In this document: positions 42,977 to 55,600 of the stretch, piece by piece
How the letters are laid out: each line of letters opens with the position of its first letter
Position numbering within the stretch: position 1 is the first letter of the stretch
From: Byssothecium circinans
Taxonomy: Eukaryota > Ascomycota > Dothideomycetes > Pleosporales > Massarinaceae
NCBI GenBank assembly: GCA_010015675.1
Contig: ML976989.1
Location: 787,709-851,708, forward strand
Length of the DNA: 64,000 bases
Direction of reading: 5' to 3'
Notes under the pieces: generated by a model
Told to the model about the DNA's origin: nothing
The model's database searches: none
Seen by the model: only the letters and a program-made list of their open reading frames with translations
Position numbers and translations under genes: made by a program

Positions 42977-43299
42977 TTGCGAACTGCGTAATCATCTGCA
43001 CCACCCGCGAGCAGAGGGTATATAGGTCAATATTCCAAATACGGTAGAAAATAAGCTTAAAAGAGTAAGCAGCCCCCCTTTTACCCCTATCTTACCCCTC
43101 GTGTGCCCCTCATATCGTCACTTCCTTCCCCCACCTACTATTAAAAGGATAGTAAGGGGTAAAAGTGACGTTATGAGGGGTAAAGATAGGGGTAATGTGA
43201 CGTTATTGACTATTTCTAGCCTAGTTACTACTCAATACAGAATACTGCTACAGATTACCTCTGTTTTCAGGTGGTGCAGATGATTACGCAGTTCACCAA
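42977..43299. mobile_element. Palindromic Tc1/mariner-type MITE, 323 bp
   Basis: A perfect 25-bp terminal inverted repeat (42981-43005 against 43270-43294; it begins GAACTGCGTAATCATC) extends outward through TTG with one base of slippage to TA dinucleotides at 42975-42976 and 43300-43301. TA duplication suggests the Tc1/mariner superfamily. The interior also folds back: CTTTTACCCCTATCTTACCCC near 43077 pairs with GGGGTAAAGATAGGGGTAA near 43176, so almost the whole element is a hairpin. There is no transposase. Confidence 0.82.
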
Positions 43300-43301
43300 T
43301 A

Positions 43302-43831
43302 TCCTATTTTAAAGATGTCGCTACCACGAGAGCCATTGCATACATGCAGTGATGCTGATGCTGATGACGAACGTGACGGGGCTTGCTGGAAGCTGAATGG
43401 TTTTGTGGCGTAAGTGGCTGTGCACATAGCTGATATCGACACCCCCGAGCCGCTTTCACTCTTTCCTCCTCAGTCCCCCCAAGTTTTCATTGTCACCTTA
43501 ATCACTCATCCATCATTGCTTTATGCCCTCACACAGAGATAATTCAGCCATTTAACACTTTCTTCCAAAAACTTTAACCAGGTCGTTGCCCAACCAGTCA
43601 TCGCCAACAACGTCCACTGGATCGTACCCAACCGGTCATCGCATTGATGCCTATGGTGTTCTCAGGGTTTTGAATTTCTACATCTCTTTCTTCGTTAAAA
43701 AGAGACTCTGTGAAGACTATTCGGATGATATGTTCTCCATAGCGGTCGCCATCATTCACAATTTTATTTCCACCACGCAATGACGTCGCAATTGCGAAAC
43801 CCTGGTACCGAAGCGCAAAGCACTCCAAAAG
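43302..43831. other. Promoter region of second HET gene
   Basis: It starts right after the MITE, contains a short GATGCTGAT-type repeat near 43350 and C/T-rich stretches at 43440-43580. No gene is seen. The MITE lies about 530 bases upstream of the HET start. Confidence 0.4.
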
Positions 43832-45791
43832 ATGACTCACTTCTTCGACTCAGAAGGGGTCTTACGTCCATCTCCTTACGTGCCCATCGACTCAAAAGGA
43901 TCCGAAATCCGTGTGATCGAGATATATCCTGGAAAACACGATGATGTACTTGACATACATCTCCGGCAAGTACGACTACCAGATCATCCTCAATATCAAG
44001 CTCTTTCCTATGTATGGGGCACGGTAATGAGCCCACACAAAATACTCCTGGATGGAATTGAGACCTCCATAACTGCCAATCTGGATTGCGCACTCCGTCA
44101 TCTCCGCAAAGAAAGCATAACAGCAACACTATGGGTTGACGCTTTGTGTATAAATCAGAATGATCTGGAGGAGAGGAGCAACCAGGTCCAGCTTATGGGT
44201 ACCATCTACTCATCCGCCCATGAGGTAATGGTTTGGCTCGGCCCAGCCGAACACTATGACATATCGAAATTCGCGGCATATCTGAACGCTGACATGCCCT
44301 CAATGCTGGCCACTACGGCACAATATGTCGAATTTCTGGGCACTATTCTCGAGCATCCATGGTTTACACGAGTTTGGGTAGTTCAGGAGTTCGCTCTAGC
44401 GAAGCAAGATCCTATCATTTGTATCGGCATTCATCGTATACCGTGGAGTCGATTTTTCTTCTTGAGCCAAATGCTCTTTGGGAGCATGCCAATTTTCCAC
44501 AAGCAGCTCGAATGCACTACTCCATCACGAACAGAACGAATGCATATCATGTATCGGAGATGGAGCTATCGACTTAACCGTCTAGAGAAACTGAGGAGAA
44601 GATCTTCACACGGGAGTACCCTCGCTGATCAGTTGGATGCTACTGCGGACCGCTCGGCTTCTGATTTACGAGATAAAGTCTTCGGATTGTTAGGCATTAC
44701 TCTCTTCGTTTCCAGCCCAATAAGGGCCGACTACTCCAAATCGGTCCAGGAAGTGTTCTCAGAGGCTTCAGCTGTGCTTATCAGAGACTCGTTTCTTTGC
44801 ACGTATTCGCATCGGCCGTTATATCTTCAACGGGACCAAAATAAACACCAACGGGTCGACATTCCCAAGTTACCCTCGTGGGTTTTTGATCTCACAATCG
44901 ATACGCAAAAAGTGCCGGGAGGCAAAATCGGAATCGCTCGGTATAGCCTACCTGACGGCCTAGTTTCCAAAAAACGGCTGGCCATCAATTTGGAGAAGCT
45001 ACCTCGTCCCATGCCATTCGTCAACTTTCCTGATGGGTATGAAACACTATATACCATTGGGAAATACCTTGGAACCGTTTGCATAACCTCTAGCAACCTA
45101 CTAAGCGACTTTCTGACCACCTCAGGTGAGCGACTATTATCAGTGACAGCACTACGAAAGGCCTACGACACAATCGTGAAGCCTGCCAACATATCTGTTG
45201 ATATGTTCGTAAAGGCGTTACAAGGAAACTCCGAGTGCGATAAGTCCCACGACTTTGAGCCGGCCTTTCGAAGGTTATTGAGTGAGTCACGGAATGCAGC
45301 TCGTACGACCCATGGGCTTGGAGACCAGTTTCAGAAAAGACATGCGAGAATTTTACGCTCATTATCATCTATTGCAGGTCAGTAGACCTTCATTGGTTCC
45401 AGTTTCCTTCCCTCTCTCTGTGAGGTTTACAGGATGAGGATCGGGGTTAGCTCTGGCGTTCGGTGCCCAACTCAACAATATCCAGAGTTTGAATAAGATT
45501 TTCTGACTTCTTGGTACAGCCAACCGTATTCTCTTCCTGACAAAGGAAGGCCACATTGGACTTTCCTACCATCCCGACTTCACTAATGGCATTCGGGTCG
45601 GCGACCACGTGGTGGCACTGTTTGGTATCAGCTTTCCTTTTCTACTTCGACCTATCAATGGGAAATACCAAATGGTCAATGTGGCTCACGTTGCGTGTCA
45701 CGACTATACACAAGGCGTTGCTACTAATTTGAAATGGGGGAACCGGAAAGATCTAGAGGACGCAGGACTGGAGGAGTATGCAATTATTTGA
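43832..45791 (+). CDS. HET-domain protein
   Basis: Two exons, 43832-45377 and 45520-45791, with a 142-nt phase-1 intron, give 605 aa. The N-terminus (YVPIDSKGSEIRVIEIYPG) and the HET domain follow the usual order: QYQALSYVWG (about 52-61), LDCALRHLRKESITATLWVDALCINQND (about 90-118), ERSNQVQLMGTIYSSAHEVMVWLG and HPWFTRVWVVQEFALAK. The middle has SDLRDKVFGLLGI. The last exon restores the typical HET C-terminus (LTKEGHIGL, GDHVVALFGISFPFLLRP), which supports the junction. Such proteins mediate vegetative incompatibility or other NLR-like death responses. No partner locus is visible. A mariner-type MITE lies just upstream. Confidence 0.92.
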
Positions 45792-48700
45792 GGCTTTCTT
45801 CCTTCAATCAACTCCCGTCGTAGAAATCATTATTCATATATTGCCTCCAGTAGAAGGTCTGGGAATCGTGGTGATCGGGCTGAGCGTCGAGCTAGGTTAA
45901 ACGGTGAATCACGTGATCGAGTCTTCACTGCCTTCAATGTTGTGAACGTGCGTGCACTAGGAGCAGATGGTAATGCCTCTGTTGGGGAATGGTGCATATG
46001 TATTTGGAAAGCTATGATATTTTCACACTCGCCAATTCTAACTTCATACCATCTGCCCCCAAATGTTGCTCGATGTCGAAGCCCGTGTCCAATCCCACGA
46101 TTCCGAAGCATGTCCTACTCCCGTGGATCTCTCAAAACAAACCCATGGCTCGAAGCCATCTTCTACCACCTTTTTCGTAAACGTTAATGCCGATAGCAAA
46201 TACGCAGTTTCCGAAGCAAGAAAACTCCATGCCAGTCCTTCATAGAAAGCAGCGCAGACCGTTTTCAGCTCCGCATGCATTGCATAAAGCTCCCCGCTCA
46301 AACATTACACTGCTGCATGCACGATACCTAAATCGTTGCATGAAGAGTCAGATAGCAGCATGCATATGTACCCCTAGCCCAAGTGTTCCAAAGGATCTCG
46401 CAATGCATCGGACTACGGAGATGTGATACAGTGCAATCGCATCTCCCCTTAATCCATCTCGCATTCGCATGTGCGCATGAGTCAGTCGTCAGTTGTTGAC
46501 CCAGAGTTGAGTAATGTATAGTCCAGTCCGCAGCATATACGTCTTACTTCTCAACCAGGCAAGACATTCAAAGATCCCAGGATCCTCCTCGAGGTTCTGT
46601 GTTGTTAAAAGTTACGATTGGGTGGTCTGCAATGCATATACTACCTCGAAGCACCATTCTCTCGGGACCCTGGTAGCTGAAGTAGTAACTATACCGATCA
46701 TCTCCAACCCCTCCCAAAACCGGTTTCCCAGGCATATCTCCCCCATCCACTCCCATCCCATCTCACCCCAGCTCACCGACGTACAAACCTCCCCTTCAGA
46801 CCTATCCCGCATATGCCCACCAAACCCTTAAATCCGCTTCCATCCCCACCTGCCTCCGTCCCAAGGTATTCCAAACGCCCCGAAAAGCCCTCCCGTCGGA
46901 AAAGGAAAAAGGCTGCATAATACATGATACATCCACAACATCTGGTTCCACCACACGGGGTCTCGTGTTCGGGGCGTTGAGGTGAGGGGCCGGGACCGAG
47001 TTTCCGGGACAGGCGGGAGGGAGGTTAGTGGACATGTATATGTGATACAGAAGCGCCAAAAAAGATGTGATTGTGCGACTGTGACGGCGGTTCCGGTTCG
47101 CATAGGTGGTTTTCGAGATGCTGTGGCCGGGGGCGGGGCGGCGTCACGCGGAGCGAGCGGTGGAGTGCGGGAAAGGGGGATTGGTGTGTGTGTGGAGCAG
47201 GAGGACGACCCGGGGGGTTGGGTCGCCGAAGTGGTTTATGGTAAATGTGCATGTTGTAGTACGATAATACGAGGTCGTGTGACCCGTGATCAGAAACCCG
47301 CTTCTGTAAGTGATGGATTCAGACGATATAGGATGTGGCGATCGACGCTTTTTTTGCGCTGCGTTTTGCGCGCATCGCCGACGTTTGGAAGAAGGGGGGC
47401 AGACAGGGCTTCGCTTCGTTGGATCCGGCGACGTGGGAATGGTGTGGTGGGACGAAAGCTCAGCTCGCGCCTTTTGAGTGGGCGCTGTGTATATTATGCA
47501 TGCGAGATGGATTTACCGATATACCAACAGTTTGGAATCACTATTACACAAGGGGCTTGGAAAGGTTGTTCCGGTAAGTCCACATGCTGCGTGGCTCTGG
47601 CGTCTTTCATTCGCGTGTCTGGAAACGGATACGCACATGCACACAGGACGCCTGAGTACAGGACCCGGTACAGTGGATAATATTCAGTGTGGCTTGGATG
47701 GGTGTTGGGGGGATGAACAGGGAGAAGATTGGTGTTTCTTATTTTTGTTGGAGATGCGGAGTGTGGAAGGCAGATGGGTATGGTTCGATGGGACTGCACA
47801 GCGCAAGGCAGTCATCTACATTAATCACATCACCAATTGCTTGAGATGGAGAACCATTAATTGGGAACGTAATCAACTTCCATTTTCAGACTGACATGCA
47901 GTGATCTCAGTTAGGCCTTATATCGTTGTTTGATCACAGCAGGCGATGCGCAGACATATGCGGCCGAGATGTCTGCGCGGCCTCTTGGCCCATATGTATC
48001 TTCCCCTTCACTTCAAGCAGCTGGAAGGCGAAGTTGCGCGCAGAACGCGGCATAGTAAAAAGACTCTCCTTACTGTTGGCGTGAGGATGACGTTCCGTCT
48101 ATTCGGCCCTTCTTTTCATCGCATTTCCCGACACGCTGGTAACTTTCTTCGGACCGCTCTCGCCTCGCACCTGAAATCGATTGCCGGAACTATTTCCATC
48201 ACTTACACGAGCTCATATTTGACCATTATTATTATAGGTGTTGCTGATATTGAGAAATCGAAACATCGTGCTCTACCATTTTGTTGTGCCGAAAAAATGA
48301 TAGCGGAATTGGATCCGCGCACGCATCCCGAATTCACTACCTCAGCAGAGAGCAACGAACGGGCCGTATCGGCATTCGAGAAGAGAATATTGCTTGAAAT
48401 GCTTTGGACGCATGTCGGGGGGACTAGATAGACCGTTACATGGCAAAAATTACTCGCGGAATATGGGTGTGTGCGAAGATGTCAGCGCGTGGCAGTTGAG
48501 CAGAGACGCACGTGGGTGGGCAGCGAATGAGTCTGAAACAGTGAATCTATATAATGTAACGAGTACAATTCGTCCCGCAGCATAAGTAAAAGTTTACACT
48601 ACTAAGAAGTTTAATTCCTGTAAAGCAAAGGCTTCTTCAGGGTATTGCGAAGGGACTTCGTGGTCAAGGCTCCAGTGGAGTTTTCCTCCGCCAGCATCCC

Positions 48701-51135
48701 TTGCGAGTCGCTATCTCTACAACGCGCGTCCGAATCGGCATAATACATCCAAGAGTATCCCATAACCAGTACCTCGGAAGGCCATAAAGCCACCGACGAC
48801 CTTGGATAACAAGCTCAGGATACAATTCTCCATCTTTGTGCACGTGTAGACGTAATATAACAGAACAGTCAGTAAACGATGAAGCGCCAACAACGCTACA
48901 ACATCAAAGTTCGGACGTTTACTCATGCGGAGAACAGTAATAATCCGGCAGTCACCCTCTTCATGCTGTAGTATGGAATGCAATTGCGTGTTTTTGGCCA
49001 TACAAGTAACGAGAAGCAAAGCGCAGCATCCCGGTTTGGGTTTCCGAGTTCCCCCACGCCTATCCATAGACCTTATTCCATTGCAACTCCGTCGTCCACC
49101 CTGCCCATCTCAAACTTCCCCACGTCTGTTCAATCTCATACCCCTGCGTTAATCTAGCCTGTTAATTCTCACACGACCTGTACTGTAGTCCAGACCAGAG
49201 CATTCGCAAACAACAAGGCTAAAAAACGTCATCCGACATGCGAGCCAAGTAAGCGAAAAGGCGAGGCGTCCTGACTTTCACGTTGTTGGTAAGGGACGAG
49301 TAAGCGTAGCCTCACTAATTCGATCTGCAATTAGAGGCGCCGATCAATCGTCAATCTGATAGATAGATCTGCACTTTCACCTTCGTATATATCTATTCCA
49401 GCAAGAACGAAAAACGACAACGAAGAATGAGGCAGATGTTCGCCATCGCGATGGCAAAGAATACGCACACAGATCCGACTTCGAAACGTGCTGCTGCTCT
49501 GGCGTTGGAAAGAACTGCACTTGGGAAAGCAAGCACGTGTGCGAATGTTGCGATCTAGACCCCTGATTGGCCACACCCAACCCAACTCCCTCATCAGCGC
49601 GGGATGATAATTCACCCACTCGACTAGTCCGTCCATCTCACACCCCCGGGCATTCCTAGCCCCCATAGATAATCGCCCGCCGGCGGGCGCCGCGCTCCTT
49701 CGGCGGAGAAATCGCCGTCGAGATGGAACTGGAGCGAAGTGAACTGGGTTGAGCGAATCGCTTCACTACGCTCCTCGCCAATGAGAAATCGGTGGCGTGC
49801 ATCGCTGTCATACCCAACCCCACCTTTTCTCCTCAGACAAGAGAGGGGAGTGAGTGAGCGCCTAATGCCCAACTCGCGCGTCTGAGCACAAACGTCGTGG
49901 GAGTCGTCAAAGTGACAGCGGAGCCGGAGCCGCAGCGAGAGGACGGAGGAGAGGAAAACAGTTGGACCAAGCGCGATTGCCCTTCCCTTCCCGCCCGAAT
50001 ACTGCCTACTACGCATACGAGTAAATACGCTATGCTTATTCGGCCCTTCTCCCGTCATACTTGTCAGTTGCTAAAATAGACCTCTGGTCTACACACGTCT
50101 CTTGACTCTTCGAGTCCGCACTACGAGTAATGCTGCCCGAACTCTCAGCATGGATGAAGGGCCGGGCTCTTCCGCACTTAACTCGCATACTAACATGTAC
50201 GCGATATCCATGTTTTCCAGATCCGTGGCTCCGCGCAGGAGGGACTACACTGCGCACGAGTGGGATGGTGCAAGCGAAGCGTGGGCTGGCCTGGGCGATG
50301 TAGGAGCGGTGTCGGAATGCGGAAACGTGTACATGACTTTTCGCAACGCCCACTGGTTGGTCGCCGAATGCAGACGGCGGTGAAGATGAGGGCGGGTGGA
50401 ATGACGGCGGTATTTACGAACTGCTGTTCTTTGATGGGCTGTTCGTCTTGTAGTTCTCAGGGAAGATCCTTTTGTTATGCGGGTGTGTTGGAAACATTGC
50501 ATCATTCATGGGGGAGGCTCGATTGGCGGAGATGGACCCTTTGGCAATTAAATGTGCGGGAATAATGGGGCGAGCTGAGCGGTGAGGATGAGATTGAGGG
50601 GAGTAGGCGGTATGTATGCAGTGTTACGCAAGGTCGTGGAGACGGGTGCCACGGCTATGCGGGTGATTTGGTATGAGAGGGGGTTGTAGATGGCAAATAA
50701 GATGGTTTCTGTAATCGCTGCACCTGCAGTACATTTACATGGTTGGGAAAATACATGATCGTTGGGTATCCGCGGCGACGTGCCTCTGCTTTCTTTTCTC
50801 CGATGACTATCAACAGCTAAGGGAAAGGAAATACTGCACAGCAAACGAGCGGTCGAGTTTCATACTGACAAACGTATCCCTGATAATGATACTAGTGACA
50901 AGAACTCACCAAAAGAAGGCCGGTAGAAGGAAGGGGAGAAAGGAAGAAGGGGAAAAGCTGCTAGGCTCCACACAACCCCTCTGCACTAGATTGGGTAGTC
51001 GTTTGGCGCCTAACACCATGCGATAGCGATACCGGACCCCGCAACACCAATGTTGCTAAACTCCGTGCTGTACTTATCGTGCCTCATGAGCTGGTGTTCC
51101 TGTGACTGTTTTACAAGTGATGTCGTTTTCCCTCA
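45792..51135. other. 5.3 kb gene-poor region
   Basis: I see no gene I can support. Open frames up to 232 codons exist (46982-47680 plus, 47946-48431 plus, 49624-50058 minus) but they overlap others, lack domains and have random-looking composition. Features seen are GCATGC-rich DNA at 46270-46370, a 14-bp palindrome (49675-49688) and a 13-bp hairpin (49731-49743 with 49762-49774). The right end holds the 3' region of the azf1-like gene. Confidence 0.5.
49675..49774. repeat. Cluster of short GC-rich hairpins
   Basis: The perfect 14-bp palindrome GCCCGCCGGCGGGC (49675-49688) is followed by CTCCTTCGGCGGAG and then a stem of 12 paired bases out of 13 (GGAGCGAAGTGAA at 49731 with TTCACTACGCTCC at 49762) around an 18-base loop. 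All lie within 100 bases. They may form a structured RNA or be remnants of a small repeat. Confidence 0.6.
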
Positions 51136-52692
51136 TTATGAAGTGTAGAGCTTTCTCTCCGGGAAGACCATGTCGTTGTAGTCGTGTGACGCGTACCCTT
51201 GCGGTTGCATTGGTGCGTTAAAGTCGTAGGTCTGACCAACTCGCGTCGCAGCTTCGGACGTCATCGATGAAGAGCGGCTGCTGCGGTCACTGCCGGAGTG
51301 CTGGAATGAAGCGACGTAGTTGTGGGTCGTTGAGGGCGCCCCAACAGTTGTGTAGGAAGCCGAGCTTGAGGTTGTCGAAGAAGAGACGCTCGAGATTTTG
51401 CGGTCTTTGCCTCGTCCCTTGATTCCCTTGTTCGAATTCTTGTACAGTTCCGAAAAGTACTCCCAAAGGTTCTTGTCGTGCTCGCTGATGCTGTCGCCTG
51501 CATTGATGCTGGCGAACTTCTGGGTAAGGTACCGAATCGTATGTGCGTGGAACTTGTTCTGGTGTGACTATTGATTGTTAGCAGCGCTTACTGTGAAGTG
51601 GTGGAAAGAGGTACCTTCAAGTTCCCTAGCTGAGTGAACTCTTTGCCACACCGCTGACCATTCTCTTCGAGTCTACACTCGAAAGGCTTGGTGTGCTTGT
51701 GAGTGTTCATATGGGCTTTGACATTTCCAGCTTGAGCAAATGTCTTGCCGCAGAGCTCGCAGGTGTATGGCCGCTCGCCAGTATGGCGTCTCCTATGGGT
51801 CTTGAGGTTTCCCATCTGAGAGAACCGTTTACCACAATGTGGGATATCACAGAGCTGAGAGAGGTTAGCCAAGCCCGGTGATGGAACATCTCGGTACCTA
51901 CGAAAGGCTTGTCACCAGTGTGTGCTCGTGCATGGATGTCTAGATGTGTTTTCTGGGTAAAAGTCTTATCGCATCCAAGTTCGCGGCAATAGTACCGTTT
52001 TTTGGACCTCTGAGGGGGGCTGATGTCTTCCGGCTACAGATGTGTCAGCATTTCATCAGCAATTCATCTGACTTGCGTACCTTTGGGTCCTCCACAGGAT
52101 CAGTCTTTGGAACAGACTGCTGTTTAGCCTGGATAGCCTTCATGAGGGTATCCACATGAGTAGAGAAGTAGGCAACGTTTCCACCACACCCAGCCTCATT
52201 GCCCTCTTGCTTGATACTTCCGGAGTATGAAGTCGACCTAAATATCGGGCTAGACTGAACAGGCGAACTGCTTTCGCACTTGACAGGTGGGGTCGATCCC
52301 ATAGCGAATCCGTTTCGTGCCTCAGGAACAGTCGGAAGCCGTTGAATATCGGAAGATCCGCCGTAAGAAACTGTTGGCGAAATCTCTGGAGTGTAACTGA
52401 TTGGGAAGGCCTGTTGCATGTTGTAAGGGTTGGCTGGAAGAGTATCGAACGCAAAAGCTCCTGGTTGATACGGCATTGTAGTCGTTAAGCCGTGTGCTGA
52501 GAATAGAGGCATTTGCATGTTTATGTGTGAGCTTGCTGTCGGGTACCCCCGAGACGTAGATTGACCGGTCATCATATTGTGGGAAGCATCATATATGGGT
52601 AGGCCAGTCATGTCCATGTCGCGAATATGAAGAGTGTGCTCGGGTTGATGATGCCAGATTTGTGGATGCTGCGGAGCTATGACGGCAGCCAT
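51136..52692 (-). CDS. azf1: Azf1-like C2H2 zinc-finger transcription factor
   Basis: Four exons, 52692-52081, 52033-51902, 51854-51615 and 51567-51136, with three introns of 46-47 nt, give 471 aa. Residues 1-200 are a disordered activation-type region. Four C2H2 fingers follow: finger 1 (Cys220-His242), fingers 2 and 3 ([36 protein letters not shown]) and finger 4 with a long CX6C-type loop ([24 protein letters not shown]). The region after the fingers ([12 protein letters not shown]...[21 protein letters not shown]) is nearly as in yeast Azf1, which makes the match specific. Yeast Azf1 controls carbon-source-dependent genes in the nucleus; relatives in filamentous fungi affect development. 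Introns separate the fingers. Upstream lies about 8.6 kb without other genes. Confidence 0.9.
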
Positions 52693-55600
52693 ATCCGATT
52701 TGTCGTTACTGGCACGACAGACAGAAGGCTGAAGTGTATGTGTCTGTCAGAAGGATGTATGCGGGAAGCGAGCGGGGATGGGCAGTAATGATGGGCCAAG
52801 CCAAAGGCGGGCGAGTTTATGTGTATTAAAGACGTGGAGAGTGACACGCAAAACTGGCGTGGGAGCTAGATGATTATGGGAGGTAAAGACATGCAGAAAA
52901 TCTTGGATGGCGGGACATGTAATTAGGGAAGAATATGCGGTTGTAGATATACTGGCGGATTGAAAGGCTCCTCTAGACCCGCTCTACAAGGATGGCCAAG
53001 TTGAGGAGCAGCCTGATGGACTAGGAATGGGGGGAAGTGCCGGAGATGGAGATCCTGGCGATGTGTACGGGGAAGAGGTCACAGAAAGCTGGGCATAATG
53101 CAGGTGTTTTGGTGAAGGGGATCCCTGTAATGGCTTGGGTGGAGGTGCACAGGACGGCAGTGCAGCAGGGTTAAGTCTAAGCAAGCCGAGCGAATGTTCA
53201 AGATGGGTGTGAACGGGCGGCGAGTGGCTGCGCCAAGGCTAGCCTCGGTGCGCAGGACACTTCCATGGCTTCGTGGGGGTCTCTCCAGGATGGACCTGTC
53301 TCAGTGCATCATCGCCAAATGGAAATACCACGTTATTCCCCAGGTCGTCTCCAGCTGTTCCGGTGTCAAAAGAGACTTGATCAGGAACATAATATCAGAA
53401 GGAATGCAGGAAGACGAGGTGTCACTCGAGCGTCCGTCATATCGTCTGTTTCGTCAGCATTTCGGGGGTGATGTGCCCAGGCCCATGTAACACACCCTGA
53501 TGAGGATCATTACAGAGAATTGGGCGAAAGCCACCGTTCGAAATCGCCTCTCGCTGCCACGGATGCTGTCATGGCGCCGCAAAGTGTCGCGAGAGGTCCC
53601 CAACTCTCCCCAGCGACGCAGTGGAGCAGCTACACGTGCGTGGAGAAGAAGCAGTACGCATATCGGCAGGCTGCATCTCCGTTGAATGGGGTTGATCTCA
53701 CAGCTGTGGGAGGCAGTAATTAGGTAATGGCGATGGATGCTATCCATGGCTTGTCAGAATACGAGATGCGGGCTTCCCTAACGAGCCGCTAGGGTGGGAT
53801 AGATCGTCATCGTCCGTTCACCACCTGGTAAGGCATGGTACCAACGACACGGTTGCCCGAATCGCGCCGATGCCGTCTCAGCGACAAAATCAAACTCAGA
53901 CACCACATATATGTGTATGTATGTACCTGCAGCGCTTTCCGAGGCGGTTTACGATGGTGTCGATACGGCTGTCGTGTTTCCGCTCTTCTCACCTCTCTCC
54001 CCACATGGGAACGGGAACCCTGCGCCCGTTCATGACTCCTCTGAGTCCTTTCACGTGTCCATTGAACAGCGCAGCAGCCAATGCGGGATGGCGAGTGACG
54101 CTTCATTATTCCACGCAACGCACTGCAAAAGCTATGCGTGGTGATTGTGGTGACTCTGTGCGGTCATTTGGTGTCTCTTCTGACGTAACAAGGATCATCC
54201 CGACTACCCAGCGCAGGGGTGCTCCCGCGCTTCCAATCCCTCGGAGTCACCCACACCAGATTCACTGATAATACTCCTTTCAGCCACGTGCATACACCCC
54301 GCTGCTCGGATTCTCTTTCACTTCTCTTTGGGTCTGAGGCGTCAGCGCTTCCACCATCTCCTGTCGCCGACTTGTGCCGCCACACGCTCCCCAGACGCGT
54401 CCCTGCCGGGAAAAAGCCTCCTTTTTCTTTTCCCACGCCCTGCAGCTCTTAACGGCGACCCAACACCACGGCTAGAATAATGACGACTTCCTGAAGCGTG
54501 CTCTATTCGCCATGGCGCCTCTATTAGACCGTCTTTGCGCGAAATCCAGTCTTCTCAAACACGGCCACCTTTTACACCCCCTAGAAGGAGCTTCCATCAT
54601 GCACACCGATCATTCATGATCTAGACCCACGGGCACACGAACTTGACTCAAAACATCAAAAAGGAGCTGAATTGCCCAACCATCCGCTCAAAAGACGCTT
54701 TTGGCTCATCATCTCCAATACCAACAACTCAAACCTGCCTAGGATTGCACGCACTCTGCTTGGGCGTCTCCACAGATCGGACGAGAACCTGTCACACCTT
54801 CGTGCTCACTGATTCTACTATTCTTGTCTCCATCTTGACCGCGTGGAGCCGCAGCTGTTTTGCTTTGCCTCCGATCTGAGTCCAGCTAATATAATTCAGG
54901 GGCTGCCGAATCTCGTCGACCTTCGTATACAGCCTCAGACCAGTCAAAGAGGCATGTATTGCTACAATGCTGCTGGGATCAGCTTTGCAATCACCAGATT
55001 GTCTCATCATGGCCCATAACAGAGATGAACTGCAAGATCTGTTCTCCGATCTTGTTCCAAGCGTTGGAAGTGACCAAGTCAACGACAAAGTCGGTGGACC
55101 TGCAGTAGTTCAAACAGGTCGCAGGGCGAGAACACCAAGGCCCTTAGACATATTTCCCTTAAATGCATCCAGATGGCGCCTCCCGTCGTGACAACATCCA
55201 CGGTGAAGATGACGAGGACCGAAAATATACACTAGCACTGCTTCACATGAAACTTAGGCTTGTCTGTACAAGCAAACTACTGGGGATTTCAGAAGGCTTT
55301 CAGCGTGCATCGTCTCGATCACTGACAGCTGATCGAGCGTCGTCGAAAAGACCAATGGGGCTAACAATCCGGCCAAGTATTCTCGTCAATGGTGACACAA
55401 GGTGTGGTGATATTCCGCCTCACGCAACTTCTTTTTCTGCCAAGATCTTCAAATGTGTTTTTACTCCTCACTCGGGTCAACGCATCGGCACGTTTTCCCA
55501 CTACGCTCCTGATTGCACGTCCTGCAATTGATCCTATCCATTCCAGGTACACTCCGTTCCAGGTACATACAACTCATCGCAACTAGTCAAGATTGAGAGC

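Noticed and set aside
46982..47680. 232-codon plus-strand frame in the gene-poor region
   Set aside because: Composition is random (Arg/Gly/Cys-rich), no domain, and it overlaps other frames of similar quality.
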